Shown: positions 37,801 to 50,400 of the stretch, piece by piece | How positions within the stretch are numbered: the stretch's first letter is position 1 | How the letters are laid out: the number at the start of each line of letters is the position of its first letter | NCBI GenBank assembly: GCA_963170055.1 | Contig: CAUJGJ010000087.1 | Location: forward strand, 1,269,101-1,333,100 | DNA from: Halisarca cf. caerulea | Lineage: Eukaryota > Porifera > Demospongiae > Chondrillida > Halisarcidae | DNA: 64,000 nt | Reading direction: 5' to 3' | The notes under the pieces: model-generated | The model's database searches: none | What the model was told of the DNA's origin: nothing | The model's input: the letters and a program-made list of their open reading frames with translations, nothing else | Position numbers and translations under genes: made by a program

Positions 37801-37962
37801 GTAATGTAGCGAAGCATCTGGTACCCAATGCATAATGCACGATATTAACGTATATGAATATACGTATAACGTACGTAACATGTAATGTAGCGAAGCATCT
37901 GGTACCCAATGCATAATGCACGATATTAACGTATATGAATATACGTATAACGTACGTAACAT
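37801..37962. repeat. perfect 81-bp tandem duplication
   Basis: Two identical 81-bp units (37,801-37,881 and 37,882-37,962), each starting GTAATGTAGCGAAGCATC and containing the palindrome ACGTATATGAATATACGT. Absent from copy B, so it arose after the segmental duplication. The repeated unit gives a duplicated peptide in the minus-strand frame at 37,699-38,001, which I treat as an artefact. Confidence 0.95.
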
Positions 37963-38859
37963 GTAATGTACGTAACGTGTAACGCGTGATAAAAAATACA
38001 TAATCCTACGTATACACTAGAAGCCATGCTTCCAACATGCAGTCACAAAAATAGATAAAGAAAGTAAAGAAGCAAAGTTGATGAAACAAGTATATGCATA
38101 CATAATCAGTTCTACCCTCACTAGTAATTTGACCATGTGAAACAAGAACATAAAACATATGTGCGTAAATACGTACATATGTACGTACATGTGCATACAT
38201 TCCTGCACATACATACGTACATGTGTGTTTAAATGATGAAGAAGTCCAAAAATGATTGTGCCTATCACAGATACATACTATAAGATCTCATGTTTTACAT
38301 GCAATGCCTGTATGATGGAAATGGCTTCCATACCCTTACTGTCTAGGAATAAAGCATCCCAATTAGCCCTTTCTGCACTAGGATTTTACCCCTTACACTC
38401 ATTGGCTGTTTGTATAAATTGATTACACTAACATTGCCAAATAAGGTACTGTTAGCTGCAAGAAGGCGTATACAGAGTGTCTATGAAGGGGGCTTACCCT
38501 CACTTATGTAAACTCAGCATACTAGGTATACAGATGTACTTGTGCACTTAGGATACCAACACAATGTTGTACACAAGGATATCATGCCACTACTAGCTAT
38601 CAAAACTATCACTTCTCAAAGTCCAGAAAACTATCTTTTCTGGACTTCTAGGCACATCCTAGTTGGGAAAGTGCAGGGGTGTAGGGAGAGGTACTACTGA
38701 TGGGATTTTAGCCTCACCATTATTGGAGCTACGTACTGTTGAAAAAACTCTATAGATAAGCAGTGTGAGTTCTATGTTTGATGGAATATTATGTAGCTAA
38801 TATTACCATGTTTATTTTCATTGTTTTCTACTGAATACCATAAGAATCAATGTGATATA

Positions 38860-39527
38860 AATTGGAGTGGTGTGATATATAAATTGGAATAGTGTGATAT
38901 GGATTAAAGAGATGTGATAAATGTGACCTTAGGAGGACAGTAGCTAAATGACAAACAATGATCAAGAGACGTACCAACTGACAGTGCATACTAATAGCAG
39001 CTTCCAAGACTGGTGTAGAGCTAAGACAATGCACCATGTGTGCAGCCCCTCAATCATTGAATGCTTTCTTCGTACGTGTTTAATACTCCAGTGCAACTTT
39101 ATACACCAAGCTGAAAGGTGGTGTTTCACATTACAAAGCCTGGCAAAAACACAACAGTTTTCGTTATCTAAAAGTATGCATGCACATTTCGCAGCGTCTC
39201 TCACCTCATACAAGCAGACAACTTTAAAAAAATTGGTGAGAATGCTGTAGTCAGGCGAGCAAACCTGCCATGCAGGTATACGATTGACAGGCTTTGCAGA
39301 AACCAAAACTTTTAGCCAGCTTTCCATCACAAAGCAATATCCACTAAAATTTGATGTTGCCAAACGCAGATTTTACAATCGTACAGGGCAAGATGAAAGT
39401 TGAACGAATTGAGAAATCGACTGATCGAAATTACTGCTTTTCATTCGGCATAGATGTCTCGCTGTTTCTAACTCCTTCACGATCGTTTCTTTAGACAACA
39501 ACTCGCTCTCCTCTCAGGAATGCGTAT
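38860..39527. repeat. dispersed repeat carrying a single 24-bp unit
   Basis: Plus-oriented relative of the inverted copy at 10,560-10,960. It carries one 24-bp unit at 39,027-39,050 (CAATGCACCATGTGTGCAGC plus CCCT). In copy B the same site is expanded to 35 units, and the sequence 39,054-39,527 is missing there. Confidence 0.7.
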
Positions 39528-39530
39528 TCC

Positions 39531-40373
39531 ATATTAGCATAGATACTCTAACCTATGCAACCGGGATTGGAATCCGCCCTCACAATCTTCTGACAATGTG
39601 TGTTGCTTCCTCTAATCGATACGTACGTGCGTCATAATTATACTTATAGTCATATCCGTTGTTATACTAACAATTCCCTTCATTGTGGTTAACCGTCGAT
39701 GTACGTATACAGATACTTGTTGCCGTATAACTTCAAAACTAGTGATATTCTGAATGTACGGTGACTACGACGGCATGTAGCCTTCTTTTGGCTATCAATT
39801 GCTGAAAACAGGGAAGTCAACCGACATTGGGGGACTGCGCTAGCTCTTCCAATGGAAGGACACAGAAATTACCTATAAAGTAAAGAAATTGACTGGTTTC
39901 GCGAAGATAGTACTGAATCTCAGCGAATACCCTGTACTAGTGCACAGAAGAGATCGTGGCGATTCAAATGATAGTATGTAGTTAGGTGGGAACCTTCAGG
40001 GCTTGGGACTACTTGATTCACAAAATCCTAGTGCAGCCTGTTTATGGTTTCTGGGCCAATTTGCAAGAAGGCGAAAAATGTGTAAGGTAGGCTTTCATTC
40101 TGTGAAACACCCTGTGTATGCTAGTTTATCTTATACTAATTACGCACAGTTCAACACGTTCAGTAGTGATGTGGTAGTAGGTTTCATGAGGAAATTTCTC
40201 AAGAGCAATATTATTATCCAAAGTAAAAACGCAACACACAGTGTCACACAGAATATGACGTCATCAACAAATTTATTCCGTAAGTGTGCATAGTTACAAC
40301 ACATTGAAGTACGCAATACTGAATGATTCCAATCCCGGTTGCATAGGTTGGAGGGTCTATGGTATTAGGTACT
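39531..40373. mobile_element. element with about 65-bp inverted ends
   Basis: The left end (tattagcatagatactctaa, then cctatgcaaccgggattgg) is mirrored at 40,300-40,373 (ccaatcccggttgcatagg, then gggtctatggtatta). About 80 percent identity over 65 bp. Copy B keeps the left end (52,352-52,420) but not the right one. No transposase recognised. Confidence 0.6.
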
Positions 40374-42402
40374 CACAGGGCTAGGAAAGAGATGTGCACT
40401 CAGTGTCCTGGTAGAATTCTCTGTAAAAAGCTACAGCTTCGCTCATGTGATAAATGTCCAGCACCACAGTGTGTCATGGTCAAACTAATACATATTGCAT
40501 GGAATTTTATACAAAGACAACAGGCTATTTAGTTCTACATTCTTCATGGTTAAAGAGATCATTCCTAGACTCTAGTACACTCTAGTACCATTCAACATTC
40601 AACTCAATAGATACATAGGTAACCGTGTACACAAGCAAGGCACGTGAAGAATGCTGAGTTTGCAGCTGAGCTAAGGAACTGTTAGACAACATTCCCTTAT
40701 TAGGGGTTGCTATATTTAGCGACAATTCAACACTATCTTCAAGTGCAATGACCTATTAACACATTTAAATACTATGATAAACCTCTCTAACCCTCCTAGC
40801 CTCACCCATATGGAAAATGAACACTTTTTACAATTTATTGTAGCTTGAACGGTAGCGCGCATACAGCCATGTTATATACCAACTAATATCTTGTTTCCTA
40901 TGGATTCAGCCTGAAGAGTAAAACCCTACTTAATCTGTGTAATTAGTGGACAAGCCCTTTCTAAACACATTTTATGTATACAAAAGTGATGCTGAAATGA
41001 CATGTATTGAGGTAATACATGTTGTTTAATTTTAAGGGAACCCAAGGTTGGCGAATAACCACAGCGACTTTACGTAGATGATGGAGCATCACCTCTGCTA
41101 GGTTGCTATGGGTAATAACATCTGTGCATAGGAGTCATCAAAGCAGTGAGAACACAGAAACTCATCAGTATGCAATACCTTCATTATTACTCGAATCATA
41201 CTCCAATCGGTTCACTACAAGATAACTCTGGTGGTTTTTGGGATGTAACTGCAGTTGATAAAGGTAGTTTACCACCATCCCTTGAGACCTGTGGATTGCA
41301 TATGTACATACGTACATACAACAACCATAGCCTGGGGGAGTGGGTTGGTCAACATGGCAACCAGCCAAGAGTGATGTCCTGCTAACCTCAAATGGTCTTA
41401 GTCACTTTCATGGTCAGTTGCCATAGCAACAATCCAACCACCTCAGTCCTAAACCACAACCATTGGCAAGCTTTGGTTAACAAACCACTTCCACACAGGA
41501 ACCTAAAGTGGTCATGACACACAAACACACTACAGACATACCAGATGACAAAGGAAAAGAGGTCATGCCTGCATCAATGAGAGGATGTAATGTCATGCTC
41601 TGTCATAAGGAGTGATGTATTAGGCACGTTCAGCTGTGGCTTCACTTCATTGGTATCGCACAATGCTAACAAGTAAACAATGAACTCACGACCCTCCCAT
41701 TCACATACAATATACTAAATACGTACATGTGTCATGGTGCGGGGGACAAAAGTTGGGTGGATCAAAGAGTACCGCAGGCTTACATCAATGATGTAGCCCT
41801 GCTACTCTGATGTAGCCCAGGTCAAGGGTCTTGTCAATCTTCTACCAGCCAAAACCTATTCATGCCTCATTAATTAGTAGGTGTCAATTGTCACATTTTG
41901 CAGTGTTGGCTTCACCATGACACATAATAGTTATATCCTGCCTTGGTGTGCTACAGCAGCATAAAGTACTAATTAATTAACTTGGGCTGCACGCCTGGTC
42001 AATTCATTGGCACTTTATGGCTGTTGTAGCACACCAAGGCAGGATATAACTATTACATACGTACGTAAGTACAGTACTTACATACGTATATACATATACA
42101 TGTACATACGTATGTACACTTGACTATGCATAATCAACACATACTCCACAATCACATATGTATGGCATGACAATAGCTCATGCACGTATGTACATATGCA
42201 CGCACATAATATGTACATTTAAAAGTATGCAGGTCGCTCACACTAAAGTTGGGCATTGTATTAACAATACATGTAAGAAGGCTGTGGAATGATCACTGTT
42301 GTGAGGATGGTTCTGAGTGTGCAAAACAATGATAATACTGTACCAGTTTGATCGCGATCACTGTGAGATTTATATATACACAAGGAGAATTTAGGACTCT
42401 TG
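39990..42402. other. segment present in copy A only; no gene recognised
   Basis: Copy B jumps from the equivalent of 39,985 directly to 42,403. The segment contains the right end of the 39,531-40,373 element, the 497-870 type repeat (41,711-42,060) and otherwise AT-rich sequence. The frame at 40,003-40,293 (96 codons) has no motif I know. Confidence 0.6.
41711..42060. repeat. dispersed repeat (copy 2) with fold-back MITE at 41,928-42,052
   Basis: Same order of motifs as 497-870. The fold-back arms run TAGTTATATCCTGCCTTGG into gtgctacagcagcat and are mirrored by gttgtagcacaccaaggcag and GGATATAACTA. Confidence 0.75.
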
Positions 42403-43199
42403 GGGGGATGCTCCGCTACTCAGTACTCAAAGGGAAGGTGCAAAAGGCAAAGGAATTGCGAATGCATACAATACTGCTGACATTGAATGATCTTGCGTGA
42501 TCTTGGGACGTAGAACGCAAAAATTCTCAGCTATAACAGTGATGATCACACAAGGCACAAAACTTGGCTCACTTCGAGCTTAGAAGCAAGTTTTTTTATG
42601 AAATGTGAGACAAAAGAGTGGAATGTTGAGTAAAAGTGGTAGCAAAACTGCTTCCCATTAGAAATACCTGTTGTTCCCGGTGAATTCAATCACACTCTTC
42701 TATCTTTACTAGATAATGAAGAGTATTCTCAAGCACAACCATGCGCACACAATGCTGAAACGGTGGATGTTGATTGCGAAATAATGGCTCTTAGTACACA
42801 TGGCACAGCCTCAAAACTGCTCTTCAGGTGTTACACACTGTACGTAAAGTGTGCCATGGGATAGCACTGATGGATGTGTCCAATATATTGACCGGTGATG
42901 GTGCAAGGGCAAGGGAAATTAAGTTACACAATTGTTCGTCTCAGATTTGTAATGACTTCATTGCGAGTGTGCTGCATATTCAAAAGTGGTTTGTACGACT
43001 TTTACAAAACTCATCTTTCTTACATCCACTCACTCACCATGACAAAAGCACTAATACAGCAAAGCTTTCCCTGGTATACGTACGTAGAAGCAACGGACAT
43101 TCGATACATATGCACAGTGCTTCCCCCAGACAAGAAGTAAAGGGTGGGGGGGGAGGGTGGAGTATGGCGGTTAGCGCTGCTGGGTGCTTGGCAATTATA

Positions 43200-43690
43200 C
43201 TGAACATACGTACGTACGTACGTATTGTAAGGTTATTATCAGTGACAGTATGTTTATAACTAGAATTGAGTTCTTCCTAGCTATTTGTCAAGGTTTTAGT
43301 GTACTACATTAAAGTTGAAAGTTTTGCTATCCAAGATTATAGGGGGGCACAGTGCTCCCCTACCCCTCTTTAGGGGAAACACTGTACACATGTAGAACGT
43401 ACGTACATATCAAGGTGCGGGGGTTAAGGTTGGGCTGATCACAGAAAGTCTTTATTCTGCAAACACCAGCTAGATAACATGTTAGCTGCATCCTCTCCAG
43501 GTGTGCTACAGCAGCACACCTACTACACAGGGTACAACTACGTACGTATGTATGTATGTACGTACGTACATACATACATATTACTTAAAGCATACAAGCA
43601 TAATAAAGTGTACATTCGTACGTACATATGTATGTATGTATGCTGCGTACAGTATGTACATATGTACGTATGTACGTATGTTGCATTACA
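43200..43690. repeat. TACGTA/(TACG)n-rich tract with small fold-back
   Basis: Runs such as ACGTACGTACGTACGTA near 43,206 and CGTACGTATGTATGTATGTA near 43,541, with several further TACGTA hexamers. A truncated AGTTGTATC-family fold-back sits at 43,490-43,544. It gives Tyr-Val and Thr-Tyr repetitive frames that are not genes. Confidence 0.8.
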
Positions 43691-44199
43691 CCAAAGGTTT
43701 CTCTTGCATGTATATGTAAGTTCTGACAATTTAAAGCATATGCTTGCAAGTAAATATGATGGTTTGGGAGTTTTTGAGATCTTGATCAGCATGCACCATG
43801 CAGCATAGTAGATACATCCTCTGTAGGTGTGCTACACCCACACACCTGTTAGGCCGGATACAACTACGTTTGTACATATTGTTTGAAAGACATGACAGCA
43901 TGAAGTCTCATATTACAAGTAATCAAATGTATAAATGTATCTATGCTGTAACAAACATGTGGTTTGAAACATCACAGGCACCTCGGCCTGTAGATATTTT
44001 CTCTGAATTACAGATGTCAACAATCTGTACATATGTACGCAAGTAAAGAGTGGAGCATAGGCCTAAAGGATTTTGTTGAACAAAGAGAAGTTCACTGAAT
44101 TCTTGGTGAGCACTGCACCTCACTTCACACCTCAAACGATGCAATGCCAACTACCACAATCTCACAAGAGAAAGAGGAACATATAAACGTACATATGTC

Positions 44200-44385
44200 G
44201 GCATTGGGTGGATTCGTGTTCCAAGTCACAGTAACACACGTATCAAACGAAATACTCGCACTTCACAAGCTATCTATGGGCACTTATGTATTGAAAGTGA
44301 GACTCAGTGTGAAATTCCACACTCGTACGAGGCACGCGCGTGTCTTGCGGACTATCTGCGGATTTAGGACAAGTTACTTTTAATC
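44200..44385 (+). other. conserved block shared with copy B, possible exon
   Basis: Matches 54,485-54,665. In both copies two frames stay open and the only indel is 6 nt (in frame). One frame reads RVPSHSN...YEHLCIES... IPHSYEARA; the other reads FVFQVTVTH...LSM.TYVLKV. In B a good donor (attaag/GGTAAGTT region) follows. I cannot tell which frame, if either, is coding and recognise no domain. Confidence 0.3.
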
Positions 44386-46334
44386 ACCACTGTAATTCAC
44401 ATATTCAGGCTTTGATTAACAAACCACTTCCACACAGAAACCCAAAGTTGGCATGACACACACAAGGAGCATACTACAACTACGTATAAGTCTTTGAGAT
44501 TGGAAAGAAAAAGATGATATGTTTGCAGTAAAACAACATGTGATGTGAGGATGTCATGTCATGCTCTGTTTGGTGCAGCACTACCAGTTCCTGTGGTCAT
44601 ACATGTGTACAGGTGCATGTGATGTTAGTTCACACTGACACCCCATACTGTACTGCTCAGCAATTTTATTAATGCTAGAAAACATTACACAAAAGAACAT
44701 TGCACAGGAAGAAAGGTACACACAAGGACACAATACGCTATTGTACGTATATGCAATCAATAGGAGAGAATGAGAGGTCTATCACAGCATTGCTTTGGGT
44801 GTTGACAGTCAAAAACATCAGCTACTTGAGGTACGTTACCACATTTCAGGAACTACGTATGTGTGACCCACAACACAACCACAACCTACAATAAGACCTC
44901 TAATGTGCCACACGTACGTATGCACTTATGATTAAGTGAAGAATTATGCAGTTCTCAAGCAAACCACACCTGTGTCTGCAAGATGCAGTGTAGGGAACCC
45001 ATGCAGAACAGCAGTACAGCTTGTCAGCATGAGCCAACCTGACATGTACGTACGTATTTCTATGTATGTGTGTACATATGCACAACCATAGACAAATTGT
45101 TAGTGCTATAAAATTAACAAGACTAAACCATACATACGTATGTACATACATACTCTTGAGGAATAACTAATGAAATGTAGTGAAAAATATGCTTAGCAGA
45201 TGCACACATACGTACATGTACATATGTTCATATACGTACATGGCAAAATCATCATTATGCTTGAGATGGTTGCATGGGAGCAAATAGTGATTGCCATGTT
45301 CTTTTCCCCGGGTGTTCTACAAGGTTGGCCACATTTGCCAAGGCCATCCCTAGATCCTAGTACTCTCCAGTGCCATTTGGATAATGGCTACATGTGTGTT
45401 CACTGACATCCTGATCAATAAGGGTATACCTGACATACATGACATAGTGCTAGCAACAGTATACCTGACATAACAACATTTCCTATTTTTTTGAGGAATC
45501 ATGTTATTTTACAGTTTATCCAGCAACTGAAATGAGCAAAACTCTAGCATACGTACAAAAAGGTAATTAGTATCAAACCCACTGTAATTCGGATGTTAAA
45601 GATACATGTTCATGCATAATTTATTTAAGTTTATCAAAAAAAAGAAATCACTTATACACTAATAACTGTTCAATTACTACCCTCTCCCAATACGAAGACA
45701 TAAATGTACATACTACGTACTACGCACTTTATGTCAGGTAATTGCTAAATAGCCTCACTCCAATACAGAAACCCAAAGTTGACATGACACAAAAGAAACT
45801 TGTTGGATGAAAAAGGAAGAAGAGGTCATGACTGCAGCAATATGAGAATGTCATGTCACGCTCTACATTATACAGTGATGTACGTATGTGTGCAATAATT
45901 TGATAGCATGGCTTCACTTGGCGATGATATGCAGTGTTGTCAACAAAGAAGCGATAGACTGTAAATTCTACAGTTCAAACATAGTAGCATAATTACACAC
46001 ATACAACATACGTATGTACTTTAGTAAAAATGTTCAAGTAACACCAAAGCATATTGTTCAGCTCACACACCAATAGTAAGTACTAGTACATGACACGACA
46101 ACTTCACCTGTATATACGTACGTACGTATGTATGCATGTACATATTCATGTACGTACGTACATTTGAGGTACGTACGTACAACTTCAAAACTCAACACTT
46201 GTATGATAGAGGTACATACACAGCTTCTTTCACTACCTACACTGTGGAACCTCCGTAGTACAGACTCTTTAGAAATGTAAAAAGGTTTGCTACACATATT
46301 ACGTACATTCTCACTGCAACGAGGCTACTTTACA

Positions 46335-46690
46335 CTGTGGTTGGGTGATAGTGGATTGTGCACTCACAATCATTGTTGAGAAATGTGACGATTGTTGCAA
46401 TACTTACTTTGTGCCAGAACTCAAAGAATACACTTCATCAGGTCAAATACATATGCCACAAAGTGGGAGGTGAACCTAACCACTCAGAATACTTGAATCA
46501 GTGTTTAGTGAAGTAACCATTGTGGCTAAAGACCTCTCCGAGGTTCTTTAGCTTGCATATCCACAAACAGTTGGACAAATCATGTTGTGATTGTCATAAT
46601 ATCAAACTTTGCCATCAATAGGACTATTGTCTGTAGTACTATCACAGTACAGTGATGACAATGAATTATTGCAAAACTCTACTTTATGAA
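46335..46690. repeat. approx. 350-bp MITE, GGGCGATATTG family (copy A)
   Basis: Ends TGGTTGGGTGATA... and ...TTATTGCAAAACTCTA, a decayed version of the better-preserved copy at 61,676-62,022 (TAGAGTGGGGCGATATTG ... ATTGCCCAACCCTA). Present at the same position in copies A, B (55,832-56,190) and C, so it predates the duplications. Confidence 0.65.
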
Positions 46691-47650
46691 CATAACAATC
46701 TGCATATCAACATACATCCACTAAAAGCTTCTTGCAGAGAACTCTGCCATTGGGTGAGTTGGCTACATACGTACAAGAGGTTTCAATGTACACACAGTAA
46801 TTGTCATTCTCATTCCCATGGATGCTTGACAAGGTCAGCCACATCTGCTAAGACCAACCCTAGATCCTATAGCACACTCTACATGTGTTCATTGACATCC
46901 TGACCAAATGAAAACTGAACAATAGGAGAATACCTGGCTTAGTACAAGTCCTAGCACAACATTTTCATATTAGGAAATGCTATTGGAAACAGATAATCCA
47001 GCAACTGCAATTACTTAAACCCTAGCATAAAAAAGCTAATTAACATTCCAATACCATCCTAAATTCGAATGTCATGCATATATACGTACATACACATGCA
47101 CAGCATACGTATCTACATAAGTGAATCAAAAAGGAAATCATCTTAAACTATCAACCACTTGATTGCTATCCTCCTCACAATATCCAAGCAAAGGTTTGTA
47201 CACTACAGGTTCATGTCAGGTTTCAACTAAAAAGTCATCTATACACTCAGAAACCCATGGTTAGAGTAACATTCAAGGAATTTAGCACACGAGGAAGGAA
47301 GAAAACGTCATGTCCATAGAATATGGGGATGTCCTGTCACGCTCTGTAGTATGGAGAGGGTACTCAGTTTGAGCAGCAACAGCTTCCCTTGGCCATTTTC
47401 ATGCACAAACTGAACATCCTCCAGCTCCAATACAGCTAGCAATGCGTTAATACATATGTACCTACATACATACATATGTATGCATACGTATGTATGCACA
47501 TACGTACGTACACACATTGCATACGTACGTATGTACTACATACATGCATACGTATGTTCGTATGTACACTAGAGTAAGTACAAACACTCAAGAAATACCA
47601 AAGAACATTGCTCATCTCAAACACCACTACTGCTAGATCTGCATGTGTGC

Positions 47651-47867
47651 CCAGGAGAGTGCTGGTGGTGAGATGACTGAACCAGGAGAGTGCTGGTGGT
47701 GAGGTGACTGAACCAGGAGATTGCTGGTGGTAAGGTGACTGAACCAGGAGAGTTCTGGTGGTGAGGTAACTGAACCAGGAGAGTGCTGGTGGTGAGATGA
47801 CTGAACCAGGAGAGTCCTGGTGGTAAGATAACTAAACCAGGAGAGTGCTGGTGGTGAGATGACTGAA
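47651..47867. repeat. 31-bp minisatellite, seven units
   Basis: Seven 31-bp units, each starting CCAGGAGAGTGCTGGTGG or a close variant and ending ACTGAA. The paralogous sequence at 63,505-63,720 has exactly one unit (63,512-63,542) in otherwise matching flanks (catgtgtgc before; ccgaaaatacaaagat / ccgtaaatacaaagat after). The 98-codon minus-strand frame over it is a repeat artefact. Confidence 0.95.
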
Positions 47868-48204
47868 TGACCGAAAATACAAAGATTTCTCTTCACTCTG
47901 ACTTGTAAATGTTCTTTCAAAGACTTCACAAGGTGGAATCTAAGGTCTCTTTCATCACTTCATTAGGAACAGATTCTGGTGCAGTCCATGCACTAACACT
48001 ATACATGCACATACCCACATGCACGGACACCTTTTACAGTAGACAGTCCCAAAATAACATGACAACACTTGTTTCTACATGTTTGTTTTACAATACAATA
48101 AGATCACATTCACACTCTATAGTAGTACTGCTCTGTTGGGAATGTAACATTCTTGTATTCAATTGACATTTACGACGTACGTATGTAAGCATTTTTCTAA
48201 GCAC

Positions 48205-48340
48205 ATAGGTGTAGGAACCAGGGTGGGTCAAGGGGACTCCGCCCCCTCACTTTTAGCAAATAGGGACCAAATATACATGTGTCTAGTATGCTGTTGTTGT
48301 ACATATGCCCCCCTCACTTGTGTGAGCCTTCTACACCCCT
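48205..48340. repeat. possible MITE with AGGTGTAGGAA ends
   Basis: Left AGGTGTAGGAACC and right CTTCTACACCCCT are imperfect inverted repeats about 135 bp apart. The interior has ccgccccctcactttta and gcccccctcacttgtg. Modest support. Confidence 0.4.
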
Positions 48341-49156
48341 GAAGTGACATATAAATATGTATGGAAGGACCATGGAGCTGCTTTGCTATTGTTTTCACCT
48401 GTACATAGTACGTATGTACCTACGTACGTATGTACATACGTACATATTTGTCATACTGTACACATGTACGTACGTACGTAAAAACTTATACATTCTTGTG
48501 ATACGTATTTTCCTACTCGAGGGGTTTTCCCGATTTCCCAAAGAGGACAATGCAACTGTCTATGGTTCCCATTGCTTGGATCACTGACTTGGATAGAGAC
48601 TGGTAACCATGAGAATCAAGGTTTGCTATTGCTATCTGGTTTGCTATTGTTTTCCCTTGTATATAAGCAGTACGTATGTACCTACGTACGTGTGTCTTTT
48701 GTCATGTTGTACACATATATACGTACATAGAAAGTTATACATTCTTGTGATATTTTCCTACTTGAGGGGCATTCCCGAAGAGTCTGTTTCAGCCCCATTG
48801 TGTGTGTACAGTATAGTAGCAGTGAACTTTGGGATGGTTATGTACATGAGTGTCATGTAACAACAAGTGTTAGCATGTGGTTTTGGGATTGCATAAGAGA
48901 GGAATGTGGTCCAAGCAGCTAATTGGGTATCATACTGACATGTTCCCAAAGAGGACAATGCAGCTGTCTATGGTTCCCATTGCTTGGATCACTGACCTGG
49001 ATAGAGGCTGGTAACCGTGGGAATCAAGAGGACATAATGTCCTGCTAACCACAAACAGGCTCTGAACTTTGTGGCCAGTTTCCACGGTAACCTACCATTT
49101 CAAACAAAAAAAACAATAGGCTCTCATCAATTCCCTAGAATGCTATCACATGAATA

Positions 49157-49332
49157 CAGTGAATTCTCATAAATCCGCCACAATTCGTTTTGAAGAATAT
49201 TGGCAGATTAATGAGTTTGACGGATTATCCAAATCAATCTGCAGTCTTTGTAATAATTCATGCACAAAGTTAATGATGGCGGATAAAAGGGTTTGGTGGA
49301 TAAAGCGGTGGCGGATTAATGAGAATTCACTG
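49157..49332. repeat. 176-bp MITE, CAGTGAATTCTC family
   Basis: Left CAGTGAATTCTCATAAATCC and right GGATTAATGAGAATTCACTG are near-perfect inverted repeats flanked by TA. Present in copy B only; at the aligned place copy A has a different 60-odd bp sequence. TA flanks and CAGTG ends point to Tc1/pogo-type mobilisation (inference). Confidence 0.9.
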
Positions 49333-49396
49333 TAACCATAACGTCATCAGGAGATGATTATGTAGGGTTACAGTATGTATCTCAATAATATTGCAG

Positions 49397-49525
49397 AGTA
49401 CACACTACAGCAACCCAAGGAAAACATGAAAACCAGTGCACAGCTGCTTGTGAAGGCCATGGAGTGTGCCTCAATGCTGGGATTTACTGGACCTGTACAC
49501 AGTGTCATGGCAGTGGCAAGAATAT
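49397..49525 (+). CDS. candidate coding exon in copy B (unrecognised gene)
   Basis: Counterpart of 36,749-36,890: acceptor aataatattgcag, product TSAQLLVKAMECASMLGF and TGPVHSVMAVARI, donor GTACGT. Six nucleotides shorter than A with the frame kept. See the copy A entry for caveats. Confidence 0.4.
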
Positions 49526-50239
49526 GTACGTAAATACACTTAAAGGACGAGGGTTAGAACATGTGAAAAAATGGTACACTATTAGGTACTAGGTAATAGC
49601 TGAATGACAGACCCGCAAAAGTTGTTTCCACAGAGATCTCAAAAGTGGTCAACCACAAAAGTTTAGCTCCTTGAAAATTTAGCACCATACGGTAGTAGAT
49701 ACGTATGGACATTAGACTTACAGACATTAGCACAATAGCGGTTGGAGCCATCCTCCCCTGAATAAAGATGTAGCTCAGCCATAGGCATGTAATGGCACCA
49801 GTGGGAGTGGTGTGGTCCACGTCATTTCATGTGTGCTTCATACGTACAATTAGCATGCACGCACCCATCCCAGCTGGGCTCAATTCACTGTACAGAGCCC
49901 TGCATACACCTCAGCTGGGCACAATCCCACTATAGTACAACAGCCATAAAGCAGGTAGGACGTCCGTAGTAATGATAGTGACTTTGCCATTTCATCCTCC
50001 AAAGCTCTTAGGCTATGGTCACCATGAATGATGTCAAGGAAGCCCTACAGTTAAGATTTTAGGGATATCCCCCTTTCTGTACAGGGTATATTGACGACTA
50101 GTCTTTCACCACTTGGGCCAATAGCCCAGTTACATGAGCACAGTCACCAAACTAATACTTATAGATGGCATGGGGTCTAGTCTGGGCACTAATATTGTTC
50201 ACAGCTACATATTGTGCAGGGGCCAGTGTTGGACAGGAA

Positions 50240-50400
50240 ATGACATCATTCCAGGTGCCAAGGCCGCAATAGAGATATTACAGGTCGTACTCACAAAAAT
50301 AGACAAAGAAAGTAAAGAAGCAATGTTGATGAAACAAGCATTAGCATACATAATCAGTTCTACCCTCACTAGTAATTTGAACATGCGAAACAAGAACATA
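50240..50400 (+). CDS. candidate coding block (unrecognised gene)
   Basis: Reads IPGAKAAIEILQVVLTKIDK then ESKEAMLMKQALAYIISS, a plausible amphipathic helical protein segment with ordinary composition. Copy A (38,040-38,130) keeps the second half (KIDKESKEAKLMKQ...AYIISS) but its first half is separated by about 400 bp of inserted or rearranged sequence. Possibly another exon of the gene suggested at 49,397. No domain known. Confidence 0.35.

Larger units (their letters stand above)
35980..47050. repeat. segmental duplication, copy A
   Basis: Matches copy B in order and orientation: 36,241-36,600 with 48,780-49,140; 36,720-37,640 with 49,370-50,290; 38,040-38,580 with 50,290-50,840; 38,600-39,050 with 51,135-51,510; 39,530-39,985 with 52,350-52,830; 42,403-43,260 with 52,850-53,640; 43,720-44,060 with 53,677-54,050; 44,200-45,160 with 54,485-55,330; 45,840-46,975 with 55,339-56,280. 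Identity looks like 85-92 percent, interrupted by indels. The period is about 12.5 kb on the left and 9.4 kb on the right, showing net loss in B or gain in A. Confidence 0.85.

Noticed and set aside
37699..38001. 100-codon minus-strand frame with a duplicated 27-residue segment
   Set aside because: The duplication is an exact 81-bp DNA tandem repeat absent from copy B; nothing else supports coding.
47633..47929. 98-codon minus-strand frame with Ser-Pro-Pro repeats
   Set aside because: Product of the 31-bp minisatellite; the single-unit paralogue does not encode it.
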